Positions 10,326 to 21,923 of a stretch of DNA of 64,000 nucleotides are shown here, in pieces. The stretch comes from Nilaparvata lugens (Eukaryota; Arthropoda; Insecta; Hemiptera; Delphacidae): assembly GCF_014356525.2 (NCBI RefSeq), contig NC_052508.1:42201858-42265857 (forward strand), in the 5' to 3' direction. The notes under the pieces are model-generated. The model was not told where the DNA came from. It saw nothing but the letters and a program-made list of their open reading frames with translations, and did no database searches. A program made the position numbers and the translations under genes. How positions within the stretch are numbered: the stretch's first letter is position 1; the number at the start of each line of letters is the position of its first letter.

Positions 10326-11511
10326 CGACATACTAAATGTTGAACAAGATATACACTATTATTCAGATATAACAAAATTTGATTATCACACTCATGCTCC
10401 ATATGGTAATTTGAAATTTCATTATAATGACGAGATTCACATTTTAAAATCATCACACGATCTTATTTCTTTCGTTGCAAAATCTTTTCTTATTGTTGAA
10501 GGAAACATTACATGTAAAAAGCCGGGTGAAGAAAAAGAAGACCCGCTCGTTGATGCACAATATATGCCCAACTCGAATGCAGTAGCACATATGTTTGATG
10601 AGATACGATTTGAATTGGCAGGTACAGGTGTTGAGAAGTGTCATCTAGTGGGTATTACTTCATCTATAAAAGCATATTTAGTGAAAAAACAAATCGATAA
10701 AAATACATATGAGCTAGCAGGATTCAATAAGGGAGGATTAACACTTAGTGATAATAGATTTGCATTTTGTGTGCCATTAAAATAACTTCTACCATTTTTT
10801 GAGGATTTTCAACACATGATTTTGAATATGAGACAAGAGCTTGTACTATTGAGATCGGCAACAGATGTTAATTGTATTATATCCTCTAATGCTACAACAA
10901 TGTCATTGGAAATAACAGAACTGCTTTGGAAAGTACCTTATATACATGTAGATGATCATTTAAGATTGAAATTTCTAAAAATTGTCGATCAGGATAGGCC
11001 GTTGAAAATTGTGTTCAGAAAATGGGATATTCATGAATACCCGCAATTACCCAGTTCAACTTCAACTGTTTGGATGATAAAGATGGCATCAAAGGCTGAC
11101 ACACCACGATTTGTAATATTAGCATTTCAGACCAACAGGAAAAATGTAATGTCAAAGACAATGTCCAATTTTGATTCATGCAAATTGCATGATGTTAAAC
11201 TTTTCTTAAATAGTGAATATTTACTGTATGTTCGACTAAATGGAAACAAACAACTTTTGTACAAAATGTTTTTGGATTTTGCACCTAGCTATTTTAATTT
11301 AGGAATCCATACCGAGCATGGTACAGATGTAGATTATAAAACTTTTACTGATAACTGTGCAATAGTTGTACTCGGTTGTTCACATCAAGCTGATCATTTA
11401 ACATCGTCAACAGACATTCGATTGGAAATGGAATTTGCAGAGAATGTACCAAATTTAATGACTGCATATTGTATTTTAATAAGTGACACATTAGTGGAAA
11501 CAATAATATAG
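10297..11511 (+). pseudogene. Double-jelly-roll major capsid protein of a Polinton/adintovirus-like virus (in-frame TAA)
   Basis: This protein would form the icosahedral shell. One frame runs 10,297-11,511, interrupted by a TAA at 10,783-10,785. The first part (162 residues) includes HMFDEIRFELAG. The second includes PFFEDFQHM just after the stop, NMRQELVLLRS, FQTNRKNVMSK, VKLFLNSEYLLY and VVLGCSHQADHL. These are hallmarks of the F54H12.2-like proteins annotated in many invertebrate genomes and now read as viral capsid proteins. Length near 405 codons fits a double jelly roll. It lies directly after the penton-like gene. Confidence 0.85.
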
Positions 11512-11579
11512 AGCGCATTAGTTCGCGAAGTTCAGTAATTTGACGCAAGAGTGTGTGTTTTATGAACATAGGAGGGGGG

Positions 11580-11617
11580 TATATATAAGTGCGTGTTTAA
11601 ACAGTAATTATATCAGT
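11580..11617 (+). promoter_or_regulatory. TATA box plus arthropod initiator
   Basis: TATATATAAG at 11,580-11,589 is followed by TCAGTT at 11,613-11,618, an arthropod Inr match about 31-33 bases downstream. The ATG of the next gene is at 11,622, so the leader would be only a few bases long. Confidence 0.4.
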
Positions 11618-11621
11618 TGTG

Positions 11622-12525
11622 ATGAGTAGCTTAGATATTCCTCAACCGCCATCACCATCATTATTGCCAAAAGCAAAATTTGATGCATTTGTACAAAGAA
11701 TGTGTGCTGGCGATGGGCAACAGAAGATGGATGAAGAAGGGAGCAGCAGCAGCAGCAGCAATTCGACAGAATTTCGAGAAATTGGTATACAATGCGACAT
11801 GGATAAAGAAGAAGAAGTAGAAGAAGAAGAGGCGGCACAGGAAAGAATGGAGAAGAATTGCCTCGAACAGAAAAGTGATTCTTCTTTTGCTGTAGTCAAG
11901 TTACATTTTTTCAAAAGTGATGATAACTTCATCATTATTAAAGAGGTAGGCATAATTGATCACAATCTACTCCATATTGTTCTACACTTTAAATCACCAT
12001 TTGCAAAAAAATTACTGAGTAGAAAAATGTATCGTGATGGTGTTGTGTATCGTCTGTTGGTTGGAGCATAACTATCATAAAATTAGATGGGATCAAGGTG
12101 ATTTGACTTATTCTGATGAACTGTTAGCATCATACTTGCAGAATTATTTCACAATCCATACAAAGGGAAGAGGAAAATCACAGTTTTTGAAAAGGTTACA
12201 CAACAATGTAGAAACTATGCCGGAGAACTTTGAAAAACCAGACTATTCAATGTTTACAGATTCTTGGTGTTTTAGTGTATGCAAAATTCATAACAAAACT
12301 AACAATGCTTGTTGTGCACTTTTTAGTGCATATCATTATTTGACAATCTTGTTGAGTAAGAAGCAAACAGAGAGAAAGGAGAATAGTGCAGCAGCAGCAG
12401 CAGCAAACAATTTGCTAAATTCCGATTATACATGTGAAAATAATAGAATGGAAAGTATGAAGCATTGTAATCTATACACAAAACAGCTAAAACGCAAGTA
12501 TGCACGACAAGGATTCTATTTCTAA
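11622..12525 (+). pseudogene. Unrecognised viral gene, two frames
   Basis: From the ATG at 11,622 the first frame has a proline-rich start, serine and glutamate runs, then a folded-looking part (FAVVKLHFFKSDDNFIIIKEV) ending at 12,071. The second frame overlaps it from 12,034 and continues WLEHNYHKIRWDQGD, YTKGRG-like and FLKRLHNN segments to 12,525. The two join near 12,055, so a one-base change is likely. The joined pattern resembles an uncharacterised protein common in mobile elements of hemipteran genomes. I know no function. An alanine run and a C-terminal tandem duplication follow. Confidence 0.5.
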
Positions 12526-12595
12526 GTATGAAGCATTGTAATCTATAAACAAAACAGCTAAAACGCAAGTATGCACAACAAGGATTCTATTTTGA
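12454..12595. repeat. 71-bp tandem duplication
   Basis: AGTATGAAGCATTGTAATCT starts at 12,454 and again at 12,525. The two 71-base units differ at a few positions. Because 71 is not a multiple of three, the duplication shifts the frame and creates the stop that ends the upstream ORF. Confidence 0.93.
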
Positions 12596-12734
12596 TGGAA
12601 AAAACATTCTATGTGTTTATTGTGGATTTGATTTGAATTCGCATAGAGCAAGAGTATGCAGTCTAGCCTGTAGCGAAGGTGGAGGGGGACGGCAGAAACA
12701 AATAAATTTCACTGTTTTTGTACCACTCATTTAG
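12526..12734 (+). pseudogene. BIR-like zinc-finger fragment
   Basis: After the duplicated unit, a frame encodes RQGFYFDGKNILCVYCGFD and ends at a TAG (12,732-12,734). The GFYF....CxxC pattern is that of the first half of a BIR domain, but the His and last Cys are not in place. It could be the C-terminal end of the preceding gene or a decayed IAP remnant. Confidence 0.4.
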
Positions 12735-12760
12735 ATGTGAAGAAGCAGCATCAGAGTATA

Positions 12761-13099
12761 ATGAATCCTCAAACTTGGTCTTATGCACCAGTATTCTTGG
12801 AAATAAAACTACAAGAGAATATTGAATGTTATGAAATGTGTGAAAAAGCAATACATTCTGCTGAGGAGGGAAATAGTAAAAGTATTGCTAGACAAATGAA
12901 ATCAATATTTTCAAATTCGGTGAATGTTAGTGATATCAGTGATTATTTAGCTTATTATAGACCATTTAGATTGAGTGTAGACAAACTGATGAAAATTGAA
13001 GAAGAAATATTGTTATCGTTATGTGGAACTGGAAGTGTGGAAGAAGAAGAAGGGGAGCTAGTAGAAAGTGAGAGCTTAGAGGAAGGTATGTGTAAATGA
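12761..13099 (+). CDS. Unrecognised 112-residue protein with acidic tail
   Basis: The start is the ATG at 12,761 (MNPQTWSYAPVF). The middle looks helical and the end is glutamate-rich. The stop overlaps the next ATG as ATGA (13,096-13,099), which suggests coupled or bicistronic expression. I see no family motif. The frame is intact. Confidence 0.45.
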   Translation: MNPQTWSYAPVFLEIKLQENIECYEMCEKAIHSAEEGNSKSIARQMKSIFSNSVNVSDISDYLAYYRPFRLSVDKLMKIEEEILLSLCGTGSVEEEEGELVESESLEEGMCK

Positions 13100-13554
13100 G
13101 TAGCAGGTGGAGCGGTGAACATGGAAGGGGTGAGCAGCAGGCGAAGCGGCAGCTGTTGGCTGTTCAGTCACATGCATGCGCAACGAGAATCATGGATTAT
13201 CAACAGCAGAGTAACAGTGGAAATGATCGACATTTCAGTATGGAATCTTTCAATTATATTTCAAAAACGGAATATCCGATGGTCTCACTCAAAGAACTTG
13301 TGCACGATTCATGGTACCGTGTTGTACATGCTAGATTGGTGAGAACACAACAAGGACAATGTATCATCATGAGGTTATACGATCTTGACAGCAATGGTGA
13401 CCATAATTGTGAAGTTTACTTACCTGAGAAATTTCTAAGTGTTTCAAATGTGCAAACACTTGATGATTTCAACAAACAAAAACTCTATCTGAAGTGTATA
13501 CAGCGAGAAGGTAAATTGCAACTTGTTCTTTTAGAAGAAGAAAGGAATATATAG
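13096..13554 (+). CDS. Small protein, second member of the FLP.KF family
   Basis: The frame gives 152 residues. Residues about 65-140 contain WYRVVHARLVRTQQGQC, IIMRLYDLD and VYLPEKF. They line up with the C-terminal part of the proline-rich gene at 7,200-7,548 and with 46,370-46,681. An arginine/glutamine-rich N-terminus precedes this. No named family is recognised; a compact beta-barrel nucleic-acid binder is a guess. The frame is intact. Confidence 0.55.
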   Translation: MSSRWSGEHGRGEQQAKRQLLAVQSHACATRIMDYQQQSNSGNDRHFSMESFNYISKTEYPMVSLKELVHDSWYRVVHARLVRTQQGQCIIMRLYDLDSNGDHNCEVYLPEKFLSVSNVQTLDDFNKQKLYLKCIQREGKLQLVLLEEERNI

Positions 13555-14079
13555 AAAAATGAATGAATAAATAAATAAAAAAAAAAAACCTATTCCAATT
13601 TGTGCAATAGACACAAACACTTGATTAACACTTTGTAAAGTATAACTATAGTAGTATGTAGAATAGATTATCACTATATACAACCTATTATAGAAATTCA
13701 ATTGATGTTTTTCAATATGGGGATAGCACATTAAAAAAAGCGCCACTATTCCTTTTACAGCATAGTGTGAGGAAAATAACATCTTATATTTTGACAAAAA
13801 TATGAAATGTAATTTTCTTCATTCTTCCTGTGGTAGAGGAAAAAAGGAGACTAATGTTATAGAATCGTCTAACTGTAGAAATTCGTACAAAGTTATAATG
13901 GGAAAGCAAGCTAGTGGTAGTAGTTGCGAGTTTTGCCCACCAGTAGTAGTAGTTGCGAGTTTTGCGCACCAGTAGTTGAAATTGCATGTTTTGCCCACCA
14001 GTAGTAGTTGTGAGTTCTGCCCAGTTGAAATTACAAATCTGAGATATCTGAGATTTTAAATATCTGAGATATCTTTACG
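13555..14079. other. Noncoding end of the viral region
   Basis: There is no credible gene. It holds an A-run near 13,575, short tandem units at 13,916-14,025 and a TCTGAGATA-rich patch at 14,038-14,070. Confidence 0.5.
13916..14025. repeat. Four 27-28-bp tandem units
   Basis: The unit is close to GTAGTAGTTGCGAGTTTTGCCCACCA, repeated four times with a few changes. Confidence 0.85.
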
Positions 14080-14666
14080 TTGGCAAGCCTGCTGCTGCAG
14101 GCCCAAGCAGGTTGGAACAAGCCTTCCTATTGGTGGGGCATGTGCACCTGCTCAACAAAGAAGGGAAACAAGCCTTCCTATTGGTGGTGGTGGGGCATGA
14201 CAGGTGCACCTGCTGGTCAACAAAGAAGGGGAACAAAATGGCTGTATCTGTCTTCCTATTGGTAGGGCCTATTGGTGAGGGCAATTGGTAGGGAGTCCAT
14301 TGGTGGGGGGTGCCTTCCTATTGGTGGGAGGCCTGACTCATGGGCAGGGGGGCCACCATTTTGCACATGGTGGGGGACAACACAGGGAAATCCGCCATTT
14401 TGGACATGCTCCTTCGCTTCCTATTGGTTGGGGGAGGGGCTTCGGTGAGGGGCAGAATGGCTAATGCTAGGGCTGGCGAGGCAGAGGGGGATGTGGTGGG
14501 GGAAATCTGCCATTTTGGCCACGCCCCCTCACTTCCTATTGGTTGGGGCATGGCCAAAATGGCCGACACTAGTGCTGGGGTGTGAAGGGGTGGTGAGGGC
14601 GGGGTTTTAGGCCATGCCCCTCGTCACCTATTGGTCTTGTGCAGAACTCTCAAATCTACACTACTC
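14080..14666 (+). repeat. CCAAT/ATGGC motif array, left copy
   Basis: TTCCTATTGGT and close variants (reverse: CCAATAGGAAG) recur about every 30-80 bases, interspersed with CCATTTTG/CAAAATGGC and GC-rich runs. The end CTTGTGCAGAACTCTC...CTACACTACTC is shared, inverted, with 62,272-62,310. The end GCCCAAGCAGG near 14,100 is shared with 62,980-62,995. It is the GC-richest long stretch nearby. It is either a repeat family or a viral terminal/regulatory region. Confidence 0.85.
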
Positions 14667-15057
14667 GCAGGTAATGTTTTTTGAGCTTTTGAATGTCCTC
14701 AGACAACATATATAGTTAAACTGAACACCACTCATTGCCGTGCAATTGGGCCTGAACAGAGATTAGCAATCTGATCAACACTAGATTACTTATGTGGAAT
14801 TGTTGTTACACCATCACTTAAGTGTCGTGAATTTTACTACTACTTATCTTTTTTTTAACTACACTTCAAATCAAATTTTTCGCATTTATTCTATTATAAC
14901 TTTGTTCCGAGTACTCTTCGTACTTGAAAAACAAATTTTATTCACTTGAAACCCCAAAACTTTTATTTATATAATCAAACATATAGTGAACCTGAAGATT
15001 CCAAGTTTCCAAAAACAGGATTTTTGAGTTAGGCAAAAATTTATTCTAGAATATATT
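14667..15057. other. No gene seen
   Basis: AT-rich sequence with no coding pattern or repeat that I can name. Confidence 0.5.
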
Positions 15058-16330
15058 TTATTGAATGATATGCATTGGAATATAGAGTACAAATGTTATA
15101 AAACAATATTTCTTAGTGTATAAGAAGTTCTCACCTTGTTGTGGAATTTTGGTGCATGCTTTAACATTTTGTTTGAAACTTATTTTTTTGTCACACTCCA
15201 CACAGCAGATTGCTCGGTGTTGACCACATATTGGGTTGTTGCAGTGACCACAGTAAGTTGTTGTCATGCGTCATAGTGCTGCTGGGCAGTAGAAGCACGT
15301 TTTACGTATCCCTGGTCTTTTTGGCATTTCTGGGGTCATTGGTATTCCAAGAATTTCACATATCTGTATTCTAGTGTTTCTTCACAGGTTGGGCGTTTGA
15401 AGTCGGGTTCTCATGTGTGGTTCAGTTAGTTGTTGGCACAATTCCTTCATGAAGGATTTCCTATTCATTGGTTCATTACCGAAACGTATGTTATTCATGC
15501 AATAAATCACTTAGGAGTACACGAATGCAATGTTCATTATGCCGTAAAACACGCTGAGAGGCCAACGACGTGTTTTCCTGCTGCAGGACATATCACCACA
15601 CATCTTATCAAGTGTATCTACTGCTCCTTTTGTAGAGTTGTACGTATGAATAATTTCTGGTTTCTCTGTGTTTGGGTTCAAATTCATCCCAGAGTGCATG
15701 GTAGAAAGGAGAACTACGACCTTATTGGCTTTTTGCTTGTGGGAGACTAATGTTTTTCTCCATATCAAAAAGGAACATGGAAGATCCAACTGGCCTTTCT
15801 TTCTTGTTGCCAAGATCCTTAGGTACACCTTTTCTATTCAGACGGATTGTTCCTACTGTTGTTAGATTGTAAGGCTGGTTCAACAGCTCATCAGCAAGTG
15901 GTATGTTTGTAAACCAATTGTCAGTGGTTACACTTCTATTGGACCCATGATTGCTTCTAGTCACACTTCTCACGAAATAATCAGCTGTAGCTTGACCTTC
16001 TATTGGAGTTTTTTTTTCCTAAATATGGTGTTCCATCGACCATATGATATATAGTGGTGTTACAACAAAGAACAATCTTTATGCCATACTTGGCCGGCTT
16101 GTTTGGAATATACATCCTGAATGGGCATTTGCCCCATTTAAAAGCTGAACCTAGTGCCGCAGTGCAGGATGGTTCCTCACAGCTTGGCGTTGTTGTCATT
16201 TGCAATGGGTGTCTGGCTTGGAAGTGTTTCGACCGCATTGCAGGATGACTATTTATGGTTGCCGGAAGATCAACAGCTGGGTTTCTTTCGTTATTTTTCG
16301 TGATAGAGAAATTCTGATAGCAGATTCATT
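15058..16330 (-). pseudogene. piggyBac-like transposase, degenerate
   Basis: piggyBac transposases cut and paste DNA at TTAA. On the minus strand the pieces in order are PAKYGIKIVLCCNTT (about 16,110), TTDNWFTNIPLADELL (about 15,910) with a catalytic-type Asp, KGAVDTLDKMC (about 15,620) with a second Asp, and a C-terminal Cys/His zinc region (CGHC..PICGQH...CCVEC) at 15,190-15,265. At least three frame changes separate them. Ends and TTAA target sites were not identified. Confidence 0.85.
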
Positions 16331-16389
16331 CTCAGCGATCCCAAGTTTAGCCTGTAGGCTCATAATGTCAAAAATATTTTTTAATAATT

Positions 16390-19300
16390 AAAAATCATAA
16401 TGAAAAGTCATTAATATGGTAGTACACCACGTTCCTGGAAACTTTCTACTGGTGACTGGAGTTATTATTGATTATAGGTAGCACAAAAATCAAAATAGCC
16501 GTGAGAAAGAAAACTGCTGATGAACGCGAATGAGACCGTCACTCCATTGTTCTATTGTCTCGGCTGCTTGGCTGAGCCTGGCTGGAGAGATCAAATAACC
16601 GACTGGATTGATCTTTCGTCTGTCCACCAGGCGGAGCTATGCTGACCATTGCTGAGTCGAAGACGTTACTGCGGCCGCTCGCATTCCCACCAACGCTGCT
16701 ATTATTTGCTGTCTCAGCGCCAAGTCCAAGTCAGACAAGCATCCAGCCTGCACTGCAGAGCTAGGTTGAGACCAATGTATACTTTCGGCTGCTAAGGGAA
16801 GTCGTACTCATCAGAATATTGGATGAGATAAAGGAACGGAGTAAGAAACCTTGCTGGCTCACAATCATCGGTCTTCTTAGCACTACTCTCTCTCAATTGA
16901 TGTGCTCACATCAGCCTTCTTTTCCTAGAGAAGTTCATTATTACAGTAGCAGCACTCTCTCACAATCAACTCGCTGACTCACACATCAGCCTTCTCTTTC
17001 TAGAGAAGTTATTATTATACACTCCATTGTCTACTCATTCTACTGCTGTTCTAAGCTTCTAACATGACTGATCTGCTTTTGAGTAGATCAGAGAACACTT
17101 CATTTTTCTAAATCAACTCACAAGTTCATCAATATACGAGTGCACCATATAATATATAGATACATGCAGTAAGTGCTGAAGGGTGATAATAAGCAGTTGT
17201 TACTGTATTGGAGTGATTTGGAAAATATTCCAAATCATTCTAAAAATCCAAGGCCAAGAAGAACTAGACTATCATACTGTACATTAGATTTAAGATTTTT
17301 AGCTTCTCTTCCGAATTGAAAACTACTTATACCCTTCAATCACTTCATAAAAAGAAGCCTAGCAGTAATTATTTCTTCAGATTGCGTTCAGATTTGCAAG
17401 GTGACCGGATTTTTGGAACCAGTAATTGTGGAATCAACTATGAAAAAGAGGGATTTTGGGACCATGTCTGGGGTATCTACCTGCAAGGTGATTAGCAAAC
17501 AATAGCCGGCCATTTCGACAGTTCCACAGGCTTCTGTCGATGAATGAAAACCATTCATCAATTCATTTTTGGGAATAGTTATATGAGGCCAACTGAGTAG
17601 ATAAATAATCTATTTTCATTACAGACAACTCCAAGAGCAGAAGGCCTCTTTTCCTACATGTTATTAGATCTAAGTTTTTTGATCTAATGGAAACTCGAAA
17701 TTTATATTTTCCTGATCATGTAGCAGGAATAATATTTCAACTTGAAAATGTGCATAAAGAGATATATGAAGTATATTTATATCTGAGTATAAGTTGTGAT
17801 GTACCAAAAGATTATACAGCCCTCAAACTATATAATAGATTTATTCATAGGCCGTTATGAGAACAAAATAAATTCTATCAACGAAAAGCACTACAATCTT
17901 ATCTGAGGTAGATAGACGATCGTTATCTAACCTACAAAGTGTGAAATAAATGAAACGGTATTTATATGCTTTTCAAAAAAATTTGTCAATGGAAAGAACC
18001 ATATATGTTTGTATGTCTATTGATTGGATCAGTAAAACCATATTTGAAGGTTAGATTTGAAACAAAAACATAACCCCAAAACAGACCAAAGCTAACTTGT
18101 TAACAAGTAGCAAATTGAGAAGGCAGTTTGACTAATGATCGATCATAAAAATTATATAATATCAACTTTTTCATTTTTATACTTTTATTTCTATGCCGAA
18201 TAGGCCTGAATATTTATTTAATGAACTATCATAAAAATATACTTGTTAGAAATATGAAAACAAATTGGCTTAGCCAGTATATTATGATTGAGGGTCGATA
18301 TTCTAACATATAAAAAACCATAAACAAAAAAAAAGAAATATTTAATTATTATTATGTTCGTTATTATTATAAGCATGTATATTCTTATATTATGTCTGCT
18401 CTATGTTATAAAAGCATATCTATGTTCTATAATCATTAGCTATCTTTCGAAGTTATTTACAAATGCATTTCATCATAGACGAATTTTATTAATTATTTGT
18501 GTATTCTTATAATTATATGGAACTAAACGATAATTTGGAACAACCCAAAATCAAGAATTTCGCCCTATTTAAAAGCTTTAAAGTTGGACACATTGACACC
18601 ACCCTTTCAGCATATTGGTTACGTCACAGAATCTGACCAATCCTGAATTAATATGTAAATTTGGTGAGATAAATTTCGAAGAAGAAACTCAACTGAAAAT
18701 TAGAAGAGGATGACTCAAGGCCATTTTGCAAGAATCATCGGTAGGATGCAGACCTAGTCCATGTACTTAATTGTTGAAAAGCTTTGATTTATGTTTAATG
18801 TAATTATATCTTTGTCTTTCTGTTTTAAAAGAGTTGTTCCAAAGTTCCTACAATAATTGTGATATTAAAATTTTCAATTTCATTTGAATAAACCCTGAAA
18901 TTTTATTAGTGAGGTCTGTTTGACGTTTTTCGCCACGCGGAAGGATCCAGCTGGACGATATATTCTACGGCCGAATATACTTCAAAAACAAGAAACGGAA
19001 ACAAAAGTCTACATAAGTTATTCGAATATATAAAAGGGGATCCCCATAAATCTACGAAAATTACACAGCGTACAAACTCGTCCATTTAAGAAAAGTCATG
19101 ACTTTAGTCTTAAGGGTACAAAGTTCTCATAGATGATTTTTATTGTATTAAATAAATTTAAATATACACGCTGTACTTAGCCAAAAGGTCTATTTTCTTT
19201 AGGCGAAACCACACCCTGATAACAATTTTAATTATCAATTTATTCTATTTTCTGAATCATAATTTTGTATTAACTCATTTTTGCCTATTTAACTAGTGCA

Positions 19301-21900
19301 GTTTATGACCCTTTCCAAGGGCTATTATCTATTTTATTTTGTTCAATCAAAGAGTACCGAATTTTTACATAATATTCATAATTTAAAGATTCTAATCTGC
19401 TATCATTCAATATTCATTCGGTATCGAATAAAAATCATAATTTGTAGAATCTGTTCATTAATTTATTCAATATTTGCTGTAAAAGTGTATCTCTCAGAAT
19501 ATATCCATATTACCATTTCGTTAAACTGGGTTTACTTCATTATACCTCCAAATTTGTTCTTTCTCGACTGACACATATTGATCGTGCAGGACACATCCTG
19601 TTTTGCAATGGTCAGACATTATCGAGTATAATATCTATTATAAGACTATTATTTCTTCTGGTGGTAAATGGTGGTCGATTTTCTTACCAAATAATAAATC
19701 TTTTTATTGGGAATATCCCGCAGAATCAAATAATAAATCGACTCCCACCAGCCTACCACACCGAGGTGAAGTGAATCCTGCATTATCAGCCGATCAATGT
19801 CACAAGGAAAAGTAATAGATCGTATAAACAGCATTAGAATTAAACTCGGTACTCGAGATATTTACTATTTTGGTTCAGCATTTTGCCTTCATACAACCTA
19901 TAGTACTTATCAGAGACCTGGTTCGCATGGATTTGCTATTCTGTCTGTTGTTTCATGCGGTCTAATATCTTTCCCAACCACAGCACAATTATTGGATTCT
20001 AAATATTTATTATATTAAATAGTCATCATTTGGAGAAAAAGTTCACTCCTAAATTACTATCTCTGTCTGATCCTAGTGACAGCATAATTCATACTCAGCA
20101 GATTCAAATTGGACTGCATTTAATTATCAAATTGGATTTAATTCCATCTCACTATAATATAACCACCTACAGTGTTAAGTTAGAAATTCAGATCCCTTAC
20201 TTCGGCTACCTTTGTAGACCGCCAAACCCTCTATTGAGCAAATCAATTTTTCCAATCTATTCCATCCATACACCAGTCATTCTACTTAGATACTCTGAAT
20301 TAAATGATACTGATAGTCCAGTTAAACAAAGGCTGGTCAACCTAACCTGCAACTACATACCGCTAAATCATAACCTCAAATACGGTAATTGTTCAATTAT
20401 TTTCTTCAATCCAACCATTTTATTTATTAATTCCCTTTTTTACTGGACATCCACCCCCCTTCACGGAGCAAAATAGGCTGCAATATTTGCCAACACAAGG
20501 TAAGACCTACTATACGAAGAAACCGTACTCATGGTTGAACGATTATAATCTTAGTTTATTGTCTTATGATTCAAATTATATATTTCAGTGTCCTCCCCAT
20601 GGAGCGGATCTGTGACAAAGTATATTTATATTATATTTATGAAGCTGCCCCTGAACTCTGTAGGAAAAGCTGTGATTTCTGTTGATCATAACTTGGTTTT
20701 CAACCAAGTTCAGGAAGGGAAACGTTTCTGCCCTGATTACATATTCTGGATACAATCCTTTACATGAACCAAAAAAGCATAGCTACCGAGAATATAATAC
20801 AGTCGCTATATACATTGGTGCTTGCAATTTATATTAAAGTTCTTATTTTCAATATATTATTTGGATACATGAAAGAAGTCCAGAACCAATGTCTTCATGT
20901 AAAATTTCCTTGTGCTAAATACAGAGTGGCACAAAAACCTCGTATTTTTTTATTCATTTTACAGTATTCAGCTATTTCTGCCAAATCCAAGAAACAGACA
21001 GATAAAATTTTCCCCGCCTTTTTTTCAGATAATAGGATTGTGAATAAAATGAGATCATTCGGAACTCTCAATCGCCAATGAGTACTAAGTTATGATTTTT
21101 CGAAAATGAGTGAAACTTCAAGAAAAAAATCAATTCTGATGACTTTCAGTTTTTGATCAACAATATCTTTCGATTGTCACCATTTAGATGTATGATTCAA
21201 AATTCCTCTGGGCGTATTTTTGTGCTCTACAATCTGAGATCAGGTAGAGCGCTCTATATCATATAGATTTCCAGGTACACCTGAGAACAATGCTCCGTGT
21301 ATCGAACGGTCTATCACGCATAATTATATCCAATCAACATTGCTGTATGGAATTATTGCTCGGGGTAGTGCATACAAGACTATACTTTCCTCTTTATCAG
21401 TCATGCGAAGAATTATCATGAAAACTGCATTTCGTCAGCCTTAACAATATCCCACAGACGCACTATTCAACCAATTTCAAGTTCTCAACATTACTCAACT
21501 CTATGTCAAACCCTGATTTGGTATATTTTTAAGTGCAAGTTTTCTTTATTCACTAATAACCGCCACAATTATTACCAAACAAGAATTTTTCTGAACACAG
21601 GTATCATCACTCCTAGACTGCTTGAGATATTTACAACTATATCCTTGAATTATAAAATCAATATGATTTTCCCTAAGGTACCAGAATTAATAAAAAAATC
21701 CCGAAAATAATAAAATAAGCCATCTAAAGCAAATAGTCAACAAATGGATACTTAGTGTGAATCGTGAGGAAATGGAGAATTATGCAGTATCAATTTATTC
21801 TGATCGATGGTGGTCGAGTGGTGTGATAACTGTACTATAATATTGAAAATTGATATAGATTTGAATAAAAATTGGAATAGAACATATAAATAGGGAAGTT
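16390..21900. other. 5.5 kb without recognisable genes
   Basis: The sequence is AT-rich and noncoding. Noted inside are a more GC-rich patch at 16,500-16,800, two imperfect units ending TCTAGAGAAGTT(C)ATTATTA at 16,925-17,010, a hairpin-like GGTGGTCGATTT/AAATCGACTCCCACC at 19,672-19,750, and an AGGTACACCTGA.AACAAT string at about 21,272 that recurs near 36,150. Frames of 60-150 codons here show no family pattern. Confidence 0.55.
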
Positions 21901-21923
21901 CAAATTAATTTATACGGAATTCA

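Noticed and set aside
14650..14670. TCTACACTACTC as a Helitron 5' end
   Set aside because: The shared sequence lies outside, not inside, this string, and no Helitron 3' hairpin with CTRR was found.
19165..19205. Reverse strand CCTTTTGGCTAAG resembling the 5' end of U2 snRNA
   Set aside because: The match is 13 bases, and the flanking sequence does not continue as U2. It is at most a fragment or SINE head.
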